Shown in pieces: positions 51,836 through 59,503 of a stretch of 64,000 nucleotides of DNA. The number at the start of each line of letters is the position of its first letter. Position 1 is the stretch's first letter. Source of the DNA: Sediminibacterium sp. Lineage in GTDB: Bacteria > Bacteroidota > Bacteroidia > Chitinophagales > Chitinophagaceae. The notes below the pieces were generated by a model. That model searched no databases. It was not told the DNA's origin and worked only from the letters and a program-made list of their open reading frames with translations. The stretch lies in the NCBI GenBank assembly GCA_017537025.1, contig JAFWCB010000004.1:186001-250000 (forward strand), in the 5' to 3' direction. The translations under genes were made by a program, and so were the position numbers.

Positions 51836-52411
51836 ATGGCATTACCACCCAGAGGCGGAGGAAGATTTAATCCAAGGTTTAACAGGCAACCCGAGCCTGA
51901 GCATCGTATCAATGAAAGAATTCGGGTTCCCCAAATACGTTTAGTAGGGGATAACGTTACAGTTGGTATTTATAATACCCATGAGGCGCTAAAGATTGCG
52001 CAGGAACAGGAACTCGACCTAGTGGAGATTTCACCCACGGCTGACCCTCCCGTTTGTAAAATCATTGATTATAAGAAGTTCCTGTACGAGAAAAAACGTA
52101 AGGAAAAAGAAATGAAAGCGAACTCCAAGCAAAGTGAGATTAAAGAAATTCGCTTTACGCCGGGTACCGATGATCATGATTTCGACTTCAAAGCAAAACA
52201 TGCAGAAAAATTCTTAAAAGAAGGCAATAAAGTAAAAGCCTATGTACAGTTCAAGGGCCGTGCTATCATGTTCCAAGACAGAGGACAGCTTTTGCTGCTC
52301 AAATTTGCAGAACGTTTAGCTGAAGCAGGCGCCCTTGAAAGCATGCCTAAATTAGAAGGAAAGCGGATGTTCGCCATTTTCACACCGAAAACAGGGAAGA
52401 AAGCTAAGTAA
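51836..52411 (+). CDS. infC: Translation initiation factor IF-3
   Basis: A 191-residue initiation factor that proofreads start-codon and initiator tRNA pairing on the 30S subunit. The N-terminal domain contains ERIRVPQIRLVGDNVTVGIYN and DLVEISPTADPPVCKIIDY. The C-terminal domain includes FRLT-type KEIRFTPGTDDHDFDFKAKH and the family ending with KLEGKRMFAIFTPK. The N-terminus (PRGGGRFNPRFNRQP) is longer and Arg/Gly-rich compared with E. coli. It starts with ATG rather than the AUU seen in enterobacteria. A CCTATA/GGGTATAG-type repeat starts within two bases of its stop. Confidence 0.97.
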   Translation: MALPPRGGGRFNPRFNRQPEPEHRINERIRVPQIRLVGDNVTVGIYNTHEALKIAQEQELDLVEISPTADPPVCKIIDYKKFLYEKKRKEKEMKANSKQSEIKEIRFTPGTDDHDFDFKAKHAEKFLKEGNKVKAYVQFKGRAIMFQDRGQLLLLKFAERLAEAGALESMPKLEGKRMFAIFTPKTGKKAK

Positions 52412-52412
52412 G

Positions 52413-52458
52413 GGGTAAGGTATAAGCTATAAGCTATAAGGTGTAGGGTATAGGGTAT
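52413..52458 (+). repeat. GGTATAAGCTATAAGC / GTAGGGTATAGGG repeat
   Basis: Degenerate words GGTATAAGC, TATAAGC, GTGTAGGG and TATAGGG follow the infC stop codon. Same type as 19556-19610 and 57267-57300. Confidence 0.7.
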
Positions 52459-52494
52459 CTTCTTTACCCTTCCTTCTCTTAGCTTTCATCTCAA

Positions 52495-52526
52495 TTTGCT
52501 TTTTCAAAGCAAATTGCCTACCTTTG
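52495..52526 (+). promoter_or_regulatory. Promoter upstream of rpmI-rplT
   Basis: TTTG (52495-52498), a 20-base spacer and TACCTTTG (52519-52526) match the -33/-7 consensus. So rpmI and rplT probably have their own promoter in addition to read-through from thrS-infC. Confidence 0.7.
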
Positions 52527-52529
52527 CAG

Positions 52530-52615
52530 TCCAAAAAATTTTCCCACAAGGCCAAACAAGTTCTCACCCCGTGGTGAGGCGCCAGTAGGGTGTAATCTTT
52601 CAAAAGATTATTTAT
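52530..52615 (+). promoter_or_regulatory. Structured leader of rpmI
   Basis: About 85 bases between the promoter and the ATG contain the stem-loops CTCACC-CCG-TGGTGAG (52563-52578) and AATCTTT-CAA-AAGATT (52594-52609, just before the start). A leader able to fold like this resembles the autoregulatory L20/L35 leaders known in other bacteria; whether it binds L20 here is inference. Confidence 0.5.
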
Positions 52616-52816
52616 ATGCCAAAAGTAAAAACAAACTCCAGCGCAAAGAAGCGTTTTAAAGTGACAGGCAGCGGAGAAATCAGTTTCCAGAAAGCATTCA
52701 AGCGTCACATCCTTACCAAAAAATCAAAGAAGCGTAAGCGTGCTTTGAGAAAGAAAGGTATTGTTGGATCTACCAACAAGGATTTCGTTTTACGCTTATT
52801 ACGTCTTAAAGGCTAA
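52616..52816 (+). CDS. rpmI: 50S ribosomal protein L35
   Basis: A 66-residue basic ribosomal protein. The family motif [20 protein letters not shown] is present at the N-terminus, and [18 protein letters not shown] in the middle. Start and stop match typical L35 length. It lies between infC and rplT. The preceding leader is long and structured. Confidence 0.97.
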   Translation: MPKVKTNSSAKKRFKVTGSGEISFQKAFKRHILTKKSKKRKRALRKKGIVGSTNKDFVLRLLRLKG

Positions 52817-52873
52817 TAGCCCTGTTAACCAGATTACAAACCGTTAGCCCAGCTAACTTTAAAACATTTAATT

Positions 52874-53218
52874 ATGCCACGTTCAGTAAATGCAGTAGCA
52901 TCAAGAGCAAGGAGAAAGAAAATCCTCAAACAAGCCAAAGGCTTTTACGGTAAACGTAAAAACGTTTATACCGTTGCAAAAAATATCGTTGAAAAAGGCC
53001 AAACCTACAGCTATGTTGGCCGTAAATTAAAGAAGCGTGAATATCGCCAGTTGTGGATTGCACGTATTAACGCCGCAGTAAGAGCAGAAGGTATCACTTA
53101 CAGTGAGTTCATTAATAAGTTAAGCGTAAAAGGTATCGACCTTAACCGTAAAGTATTAGCTGATTTAGCCATGAACGAGCCAGCCAGCTTTAAAGCGCTG
53201 GTAGATTCTGTAAAGTAG
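52874..53218 (+). CDS. rplT: 50S ribosomal protein L20
   Basis: A 114-residue ribosomal protein and assembly factor that in some bacteria also represses the operon by binding its leader. Characteristic stretches are [20 protein letters not shown] and [12 protein letters not shown]-like [20 protein letters not shown]. It lies 57 bases after rpmI and is followed by a terminator. Confidence 0.97.
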   Translation: MPRSVNAVASRARRKKILKQAKGFYGKRKNVYTVAKNIVEKGQTYSYVGRKLKKREYRQLWIARINAAVRAEGITYSEFINKLSVKGIDLNRKVLADLAMNEPASFKALVDSVK

Positions 53219-53239
53219 AATTGGATACAATTAATTCAT

Positions 53240-53273
53240 AAAAGTCTCGATCTAAGCATCGGGACTTTTTTTT
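53240..53273 (+). terminator. Terminator after rplT
   Basis: AAAAGTCTCGAT (53240-53251) pairs with ATCGGGACTTTT (53258-53269, one G-U), 6-base loop, followed by a run of eight T. Ends the infC-rpmI-rplT operon. Confidence 0.88.
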
Positions 53274-53333
53274 ATTTTCATAAGCGTACAAAAAACTATT
53301 TTTACACCCTAACTCTAAAAGCAACAAGCAGGG

Positions 53334-54764
53334 ATGAATAATACCTACACCTCACTGGTTAACCAAACCTTTCACTTTCCACAAGAAGGATTCGAAGTAA
53401 ATGATGACGGCTATCTTCAATTTAATGAAGTCGATATCAAAAAATTAATCGATAAGCATGGTACGCCACTTAAGCTCACCTACTTGCCTAAAATTGGGAT
53501 GCAGATTAATAAGGCAAAAGACATGTTTAAACATGCTTTCAAAAAACATAAATATGAGGGCGAATATTTTTATTGCTATTGCACAAAGAGCTCTCATTTT
53601 TCTTTTGTAGTAGAAGAAGCTTTGAGGCATAATATTCATTTGGAAACCTCCTATGCTTATGATATCGAAATCGTCAATCGCTTATACCAGCGAAGAAAAA
53701 TAAATAAAGAAACCTTTATTATTTGTAATGGGTATAAACAAAAAAATTACACTTCTCGCATTGCTAAACTCATTAACAGCGGGTTCAAAAATGTAGTACC
53801 TATATTAGATAATAAAGAAGAGTTAGCTGCATATAGAAGAAGTGTAAAGCAACCTTTTGCTTTAGGTATCCGGGTGGCAGCGGAAGAGGAGCCCAATTTT
53901 CCTTTTTATACATCTCGGCTAGGTATTCGTGCGAAAGATATTTTGGAATTTTATGTAGATGAAATTGAAGGCTATGAAGATAAATTTCAATTAAAAATGC
54001 TACATATTTTTTTGAATAAAGGTATTAAAGATGATATCTATTATTGGTCGGAGCTTAACAAAATCATCAATCTTTATTGTCAATTAAAAAAGATATGTCC
54101 GGAGTTAGACTCTATTAATATTGGGGGCGGTTTCCCCATCAAACATTCACTTGGTTTTGAATATGACTATCAATTTATGATCAATGAAATTGTTGGTAAT
54201 ATTAAAAAAGCTTGTAAAAAAGCAAAAGTGCCCATGCCAAATATTTATACTGAATTTGGCAGCTATACAGTTGGCGAGAGCATGGCTCATATTTACAGTG
54301 TGATAGGGCAAAAAATTCAGAATGATCGTGAGTGTTGGTATATGATCGATTCTTCCTTTATTACTACATTGCCGGATACCTGGGGGATCGGAGAAAAATT
54401 TTTGATGCTTCCCGTCAATAAATGGGATAACGAATATCATCGGGTTGTGTTGGGTGGTATAACTTGTGATAGCCATGATTATTACGATTCCGAGGAACAT
54501 ATTAATGAAGTGTTCCTTCCTAAGATTGCTACTGTAGACCCTAAGGATCAGGAATCTAATAAAGAGCCATTATATGTAGGATTTTTTCATACCGGAGCTT
54601 ACCAGGATCAGATCAGTGGATATGGAGGTATCAAACACTGTTTAATACCATCTCCCAAGCATGTAATTGTGGAATACGATAAGAATGGAAAGCTGATAGA
54701 TTGGGTATATGCTAAAGAGCAAACAGCACAAAGCATGTTGAAAATATTAGGCTATCTCAGATAA
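53334..54764 (+). CDS. speA: Arginine decarboxylase, fold III (Bacteroidota type)
   Basis: A 476-residue PLP decarboxylase of the alanine racemase-like (fold III) class. The PLP lysine is Lys85 in YCYCTKSS, the cofactor loop is IGGGFP (264-267), and the active-site Cys/Asp is in ITCDSHDYY (Cys378-Asp379). The family is normally annotated as a biosynthetic arginine decarboxylase (polyamine synthesis). The usual EPGR motif is replaced by TEFGSYTVGES (306-316), and the ring-stacking His is embedded in MLHIFLNKG instead of HVGSG. Activity on arginine is therefore likely but not certain. It has no leader or signal, so it is cytoplasmic. Confidence 0.8.
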   Translation: MNNTYTSLVNQTFHFPQEGFEVNDDGYLQFNEVDIKKLIDKHGTPLKLTYLPKIGMQINKAKDMFKHAFKKHKYEGEYFYCYCTKSSHFSFVVEEALRHNIHLETSYAYDIEIVNRLYQRRKINKETFIICNGYKQKNYTSRIAKLINSGFKNVVPILDNKEELAAYRRSVKQPFALGIRVAAEEEPNFPFYTSRLGIRAKDILEFYVDEIEGYEDKFQLKMLHIFLNKGIKDDIYYWSELNKIINLYCQLKKICPELDSINIGGGFPIKHSLGFEYDYQFMINEIVGNIKKACKKAKVPMPNIYTEFGSYTVGESMAHIYSVIGQKIQNDRECWYMIDSSFITTLPDTWGIGEKFLMLPVNKWDNEYHRVVLGGITCDSHDYYDSEEHINEVFLPKIATVDPKDQESNKEPLYVGFFHTGAYQDQISGYGGIKHCLIPSPKHVIVEYDKNGKLIDWVYAKEQTAQSMLKILGYLR

Positions 54765-54772
54765 GATAAACA

Positions 54773-55225
54773 ATGAAATATTTATTAAGCTTTTCCTTGC
54801 TATTCATAATACCTTTTGCAAAGGCTCAAACAGCAGTAGATTCTGTGAAAGCAACCGTTAAACAATTGTTTACCGCTATGCTTGAAGCAGATGCTGCTAA
54901 ACTAACTGATTGTTTTGCAGATAGTGCTTTACTGCAAACTATTGTTAAGAGTAAAGAAGGAGTTGTGAGTGTTAGAAATGAATCAGTAGCCGACTTTGCA
55001 AAAACGGTTGGCTCCATACCTAAGAACATGGCAGATGAAAGAATTGTATTTGATGTTGTAAAAATAGATGCCGACTTAGCGATTGTATGGACACCCTATC
55101 AATTTTACAGAAACGGTACCTTTAGTCACTGTGGTGTGAATTCTTTTCAGTTGGTAAGGCTAAATGGCCGATGGAAGATTCAATATATAATTGATACAAG
55201 AAGAAAAAACGGTTGTGCAGAATAA
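54773..55225 (+). CDS. Exported SnoaL/NTF2-like protein
   Basis: A 150-residue protein with a signal peptide (MKYLLSFSLLFIIPFAKAQ) and a single NTF2-like fold (VKATVKQLFTAMLEADAAKLTDCFADSALLQTIV). The end HCGVNSFQLVRLNGRWKIQYIIDTRRK completes the fold. Family proteins are DUF4440/SnoaL-like and of unknown function. It starts 8 bases after the arginine decarboxylase stop and is probably co-transcribed. It ends 3 bases from the convergent membrane gene. Confidence 0.75.
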   Translation: MKYLLSFSLLFIIPFAKAQTAVDSVKATVKQLFTAMLEADAAKLTDCFADSALLQTIVKSKEGVVSVRNESVADFAKTVGSIPKNMADERIVFDVVKIDADLAIVWTPYQFYRNGTFSHCGVNSFQLVRLNGRWKIQYIIDTRRKNGCAE

Positions 55226-55228
55226 TTA

Positions 55229-55864
55229 TTATTCTTCTTCTCCCAATTCTTCAATACAGGCTTTCAATTGAAGAATATATTTCCCGTATAATTTGCGTAA
55301 ATACCATTTGGTAAAATAATATAGTCCAACAGACATCCCTCCGAAATAAACCAGTGATAGCGATATGATAACCCAAATCTTGGGATTATATTTAGAGATA
55401 AACGAATCGATTTCGGGTATTGGTTGTTTTTCATTGTAACCTAGAATAAACGAGAAGATAAAACATACCGGTATCAATGCCATGGTGAATTGAAAATATC
55501 TTTTAACAAATTCTTCCAATAAAGTAATAATAGATTGTAAGTGTGCGCGAACCGGCGTGTCGTTATTAACTTGATTTGTTTTTTTCATCAAGTAAAAGAA
55601 GATATAGGTAAAAGGTATAAATATTACAGTGAATGAAATAAAGTAAATTCGTAAAGAATTGTATTTAGTGGTAAATCCAATAATCGCAAAAATCAACAGG
55701 ATTACTATACAGCTTATAATTTCGAATCGCAAGCTTCTCCTGATCCTACTAATAACAGAATTCGCTTTCTGTTGAAGTAAAATGGCGAAATCTTCCTCGC
55801 TACGAAACAAGTGATCCGTTTCGAGTTTTTGATTTAATGATTTTTTTAGCTCATCTAGTTCCAT
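55229..55864 (-). CDS. Four-helix membrane protein, putative sigma-factor partner
   Basis: A 211-residue protein I do not recognise. About four membrane helices are predicted (residues about 48-66, 73-91, 122-145, 165-188), preceded by an amphipathic N-terminal segment (MELDELKKSLNQKLETDHLF). It starts 9 bases after the stop of an ECF sigma gene, which is the usual position of an anti-sigma factor. The sequence has no obvious zinc-binding or anti-sigma domain motif, but its soluble N-terminus could bind the sigma. Family unknown. No other features were detected. Confidence 0.6.
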   Translation of the reverse strand: MELDELKKSLNQKLETDHLFRSEEDFAILLQQKANSVISRIRRSLRFEIISCIVILLIFAIIGFTTKYNSLRIYFISFTVIFIPFTYIFFYLMKKTNQVNNDTPVRAHLQSIITLLEEFVKRYFQFTMALIPVCFIFSFILGYNEKQPIPEIDSFISKYNPKIWVIISLSLVYFGGMSVGLYYFTKWYLRKLYGKYILQLKACIEELGEEE

Positions 55865-55873
55865 AATAAATCT

Positions 55874-56371
55874 TTAGTAGTTCACTACATATTTTTGACT
55901 GTTCTCTTTCAACTTAACTTTTATCCTATTCATTTTTACCGCCACATTATTAGGTGTGATACCCACCATTTCGCCAATTTCGATATAGCTATAATCTTCA
56001 AGATATAGCATCACAATGGCCTTATCTACTTTTGATAAGTCTCCGATGGCTTTGTACATGGCTTTGGTTTGCTCCTCAATAGGATCATTTTCTGTAGTAG
56101 TAGTATCCGGCACACTATCCGTACTAACAAAAATGGATTGTTTTTTTTCTTTCCTATAAAAAGTGATCGCTGTATTTAATGCTACTCTGTATAGCCAAGT
56201 CGAAAATTTGGAATCACCTCTGAAATTTGTATAAGCTTTCCAAGCTTGTAAGGTAATCTCCTGAAAAAGGTCATCTCTGTCGGCATGCGATTGCATATAC
56301 AGATTACATACTTTGTATATGATCCGTTGGTGCTGATTTATTAAATGAATAAACTCCTTTTCGTTTACCAT
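55874..56371 (-). CDS. ECF RNA polymerase sigma factor
   Basis: A 165-residue sigma-70-family factor. Region 2 is visible as QIRI-like YKVCNLYMQSHADRDDLFQEITLQAW, and the region 4 HTH is LYLEDYSYIEIGEMVGITPNNVAVKMNRIKVKL. It has no region 3. The preceding TraB/GumN gene ends 4 bases before its ATG, and the membrane protein gene begins 9 bases after its stop. It probably controls this operon and others; the trigger is unknown. Confidence 0.9.
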   Translation of the reverse strand: MVNEKEFIHLINQHQRIIYKVCNLYMQSHADRDDLFQEITLQAWKAYTNFRGDSKFSTWLYRVALNTAITFYRKEKKQSIFVSTDSVPDTTTTENDPIEEQTKAMYKAIGDLSKVDKAIVMLYLEDYSYIEIGEMVGITPNNVAVKMNRIKVKLKENSQKYVVNY

Positions 56372-56375
56372 ACCA

Positions 56376-57224
56376 TCAATATGCAATTGGCTTTACAATA
56401 TATCCTTCTTTTCGTAATAAAGCTATAACTCCTGTTTCGCCGCCTAAATGCCCGGCACCTACCACAAAGAAGCTAGGCATAGCTTTTATTGCTTTTGTAA
56501 TTACCGGTATCCAGTTTTTATTTCTCTTTATTAATAATTCGGTTTCAAAATTATCTGATCTGCTATTTTCTTTTATAAAACGATACAAGCTATCCGGGTT
56601 TTTTTTATTATATAGATTGATAAGTGTCTGCATCATATGTTTAACGCTATCAAACTGAATGATCGTTTGTTTGAGCGCTGCTACCTGCGAATCTAATGGT
56701 TGTGTGTCAATGGCATTCATTTGATCTCGGATTGTTTCTAAACCTTTAATAGGCGAGTTTAAAGCCTTGGCATATTCCATCAATTTTGTTTCAGGTTGAA
56801 CCTGATCAGCGCAGTTAATCGATTTAAGCGTAAGTATACTGGATGCCATAAATGGCTTAAAGGGATTGATGGCTTTGAGTGGGATACCTGTAATTTGTTT
56901 AAATAAACTATCTACCCTTGAGAATTCTTTTTCCCCTATCAATTTCTCTAGGTTAGTGCCTGATAATTGCATCAAACTCATCATTTCTTGTTGTAAATTG
57001 GGAGCCCATAAATCTACCTCTGCGTAAAATTGTTTAGTCCGATTTATTTTTTCTTTAATGATATCATGAAACTGAAAATCATTGGCGCACATAAGGTGAA
57101 AGCTACCAAACAAGTAGGAGGGTGCTTGTAACCCATTGCCCGATATCTCCCACAATAGGGAAGATGTAGGTTGGGCTTTAATATTGAGATTCAAGCAGAA
57201 TAAAAAGCAAAATATAACCCGCAT
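56376..57224 (-). CDS. TraB/GumN family protein
   Basis: A 282-residue protein with a signal peptide (MRVIFCFLFCLNLNIKA). It matches the TraB/GumN (PrgY-like) fold: SYLFGSFHLMC (GxxH motif, His43) near the N-terminus, and FFVVGAGHLGGETGVIALLRKEGY near the C-terminus with the second GxxH. Both GxxH motifs are conserved metal-site candidates in this family. Members are suggested to be metalloproteases. It is the first gene of a three-gene operon with an ECF sigma factor and a membrane protein. Whether it participates in the signalling is unknown. Confidence 0.85.
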   Translation of the reverse strand: MRVIFCFLFCLNLNIKAQPTSSLLWEISGNGLQAPSYLFGSFHLMCANDFQFHDIIKEKINRTKQFYAEVDLWAPNLQQEMMSLMQLSGTNLEKLIGEKEFSRVDSLFKQITGIPLKAINPFKPFMASSILTLKSINCADQVQPETKLMEYAKALNSPIKGLETIRDQMNAIDTQPLDSQVAALKQTIIQFDSVKHMMQTLINLYNKKNPDSLYRFIKENSRSDNFETELLIKRNKNWIPVITKAIKAMPSFFVVGAGHLGGETGVIALLRKEGYIVKPIAY

Positions 57225-57266
57225 AGCTTATTTTTAGTGTTAGTAGTAAAATTATCTGAAATATTA

Positions 57267-57300
57267 CAGGATAGGGGGATAGGTTAAAGGGGATAGGGTA
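57267..57300 (+). repeat. GGATAGGGGGATAGG repeat upstream of DUF1801
   Basis: Words GGATAGGGGGATAGG and AAAGGGGATAGGG fill the gap between the divergent TraB/GumN and DUF1801 genes. Same type as 19556-19610 and 52413-52458. Confidence 0.65.
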
Positions 57301-57312
57301 AAATGTTAGTAT

Positions 57313-57660
57313 ATGGAAACAAAAAAATATAAAACAGTTGATTCTTATCTAGCCGATTTTGATGGTTTAGCCAAACAGCGCTTGCATGAATTAAGGGCTA
57401 TTATTATCGAAATAATCCCTGATGCGGAAGAGATAATTAGTTATAATATGCCCGCTTATAAGCAAGATAAAGTGATATGCTTCTACGCAGGCTATAAAAA
57501 TCATATTGGTTTTTATCCAACTCCCAAGCCATTAGCTGCGCTGGCAGAAAAACTCGTAAAGTATAAAACTTCTAAAGGAGCTATCCAGTTTCCTTTGGAC
57601 CAACCGATTCCCAAAACACTTGTGAAGCAGTTGATAAAATATCGATTATCTATTTTGTAA
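57313..57660 (+). CDS. DUF1801 (YdhG-like) protein
   Basis: A 115-residue cytoplasmic protein of the DUF1801 family, sometimes called iron chaperone-like. Visible motifs are IIIEIIPDAEEIISYNMPAY and CFYAGYKNHIGFYPTPKPL. It has no signal peptide. Function is unproven. It starts 17 bases before the histidine kinase gene in the same direction and may be part of that operon. Confidence 0.8.
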   Translation: METKKYKTVDSYLADFDGLAKQRLHELRAIIIEIIPDAEEIISYNMPAYKQDKVICFYAGYKNHIGFYPTPKPLAALAEKLVKYKTSKGAIQFPLDQPIPKTLVKQLIKYRLSIL

Positions 57661-57677
57661 ATAATCACTATCAAAAT

Positions 57678-58748
57678 ATGAGATTATACAATCGAATTGG
57701 CTTTTGGAAGCAAGTTATTATTTCAATAGGTATCGTTTTTGCTTTTTTGGGATTATCTTATTATTTACAAGATTTTTTAAGCTATAGAACTGTTGCCTTA
57801 GTGCTGTTATTTGGTGTATCTGCCATTGCCATGCTATTCGATATCATGCCTGTATGTATTTCTGCTATTATCAGCGCTTTTGCTTGGAATTTCTTTTTTA
57901 TACCTCCTACTTTTACTTTTCACATTACAAAAGGAGAAGATATTCTTTTATTTAGTTTATACTTCGTAATTGCCTTACTAAATGGGATACTCAATTATAA
58001 AATACGTATTGCGCAACGAATATTACAGGAGAAAGAAGAAAAGGAGAAGGCTATTCAACTATATAATACTTTATTTAGTTCTTTATCACATGAGTTGAAA
58101 ACGCCAATCGCTACCATTATGGGGTCGGTAGACATGCTACAAAATAATTTAGCAAAACTATCTCTACAACAACAAAACGAGTTACTTGAGCAAATGGCAT
58201 TCGCCTCAGAAAAATTGAATAATCAGGTGGAAAACTTACTTCATATGAGCCGATTGGAGTCGGGTACTTTACAACCAAGTTTTGATTGGTTTGATATCAA
58301 TGAATTAGTTGATGACTGTATCCGGAATCAGCAAAATAATTCTTCGCGTATTGTTTTTTCCCCTAATGAAGAAATGCCTTTAGTAAAGCTGGATTACGGC
58401 TTATTGAAAACGGCTGTTGATAATCTACTTATAAATGCGCTGAATTATTCACCAGACAATTCAATAATTCAAGTAAAGGTATCCATCAATGATGAACTCA
58501 CGCTATTATCAGTAGCAGATAATGGTATTGGGATACCGGTTACTCAAAGAAAATCTGTATTAGAAAAATTTTACAGGATACAACCTTCTATTATTAATGG
58601 TAATGGGTTGGGATTAGCTATTGTGGATGCGATAGTGAAAGCGCATCAAGGCACTATTGACATCTGTGACAATACACCTAGAGGTACTATCGTAACTATG
58701 CAATTACCTTTGGAAACTTCTTACATTCGCAATATTAATTATGAGTAA
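57678..58748 (+). CDS. KdpD-like sensor histidine kinase
   Basis: A 356-residue membrane histidine kinase. It has about four membrane helices of the DUF4118/KdpD type (residues about 13-108), with no KdpD or Usp N-terminal cytoplasmic domains. The HisKA motif is SSLSHELKTPIATIMGS (His138), and HATPase motifs are DNLLINALNYSPDN (N box) and SVADNGIGIP (G box). It overlaps the response regulator gene by 8 bases. The short KdpD form without Usp is usual in Bacteroidota when paired with KdpE. Given its place upstream of kup, it probably senses K+ or turgor. Confidence 0.88.
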   Translation: MRLYNRIGFWKQVIISIGIVFAFLGLSYYLQDFLSYRTVALVLLFGVSAIAMLFDIMPVCISAIISAFAWNFFFIPPTFTFHITKGEDILLFSLYFVIALLNGILNYKIRIAQRILQEKEEKEKAIQLYNTLFSSLSHELKTPIATIMGSVDMLQNNLAKLSLQQQNELLEQMAFASEKLNNQVENLLHMSRLESGTLQPSFDWFDINELVDDCIRNQQNNSSRIVFSPNEEMPLVKLDYGLLKTAVDNLLINALNYSPDNSIIQVKVSINDELTLLSVADNGIGIPVTQRKSVLEKFYRIQPSIINGNGLGLAIVDAIVKAHQGTIDICDNTPRGTIVTMQLPLETSYIRNINYE

Positions 58749-59418
58749 ACCTACCATTTTAGTAGTAGACGATGAACCTCAAATAAGGAAGTTATTACAG
58801 ATCGCGATCGAAAGTAATGATTTCATGTATAAAGAAGCTGCTACTGCAAAAGAAGGCCTTATTATTGCTGCGAATCATCCGCCCGATTTAATCTTACTCG
58901 ATATCCAACTCCCCGATAAAGAGGGTATTTCATTACTAAAGGAACTGAGAGTATGGTATTATCATCCCATCATTATGTTATCTGTGTTGAACGATGAAGG
59001 CACTATTGTGAAGGCATTGGATTTAGGTGCTACAGACTATATTACCAAACCCTTCAGAACGGCTGAGTTAATGGCTAGGATGAGGTCTGCATTAAGAAAT
59101 ACAGTAAACTCAACATCCACGGCTGAATGGATATTTGATGATTTAGTAGTGAATATAACTACGCGCACTTGTAAGAAAAATGGAGTTCTGGTAAAACTAA
59201 CCGCTACGGAATTTAATGTATTAGCCATCATGGCAAAAAATCATGGATGTGTACTTACCCATCAATTTATTTTGAAGGAAATATGGGGAGTTGGTTTTCA
59301 ACAGGAAACCCAATATCTGCGCGTATTTATAGGAACACTGCGAAAAAAACTGGAAGATAATCCGAATAAACCTCGTCATATTATTACAGAAAGTGGAATC
59401 GGGTATCGGTTTTTATAA
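58741..59418 (+). CDS. KdpE-like response regulator
   Basis: A 225-residue OmpR-type response regulator. The receiver has Asp54 in LILLDIQLPDKEG, DDEPQ, and Lys in DYITKPF. The C-terminal winged helix carries LTATEFNVLAIMAKNHGCVL and FIGTLRKKLEDNPNKPRHII. It shares an 8-base overlap with the kinase gene, so the pair is translationally coupled. It probably binds upstream of kup (59419-59503) or its own operon. Confidence 0.9.
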   Translation: MSKPTILVVDDEPQIRKLLQIAIESNDFMYKEAATAKEGLIIAANHPPDLILLDIQLPDKEGISLLKELRVWYYHPIIMLSVLNDEGTIVKALDLGATDYITKPFRTAELMARMRSALRNTVNSTSTAEWIFDDLVVNITTRTCKKNGVLVKLTATEFNVLAIMAKNHGCVLTHQFILKEIWGVGFQQETQYLRVFIGTLRKKLEDNPNKPRHIITESGIGYRFL

Positions 59419-59503
59419 TCTTTACATTTTCTTTATATAGGATTCGATTTCTTTATTATTTACCTATTCATTTAAACTGAGTTTTGCATAGTAATAATAA
59501 GAT

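Noticed and set aside
4681-57300. Intergenic repeats as insertion-sequence remnants
   Set aside because: No transposase fragments, no terminal inverted repeats and no target duplications were seen; the words are too short and degenerate.
59419-59503. Riboswitch (c-di-AMP type) upstream of kup
   Set aside because: The gap is only 85 bases, too short for the known ydaO class, and no conserved core motif was seen.
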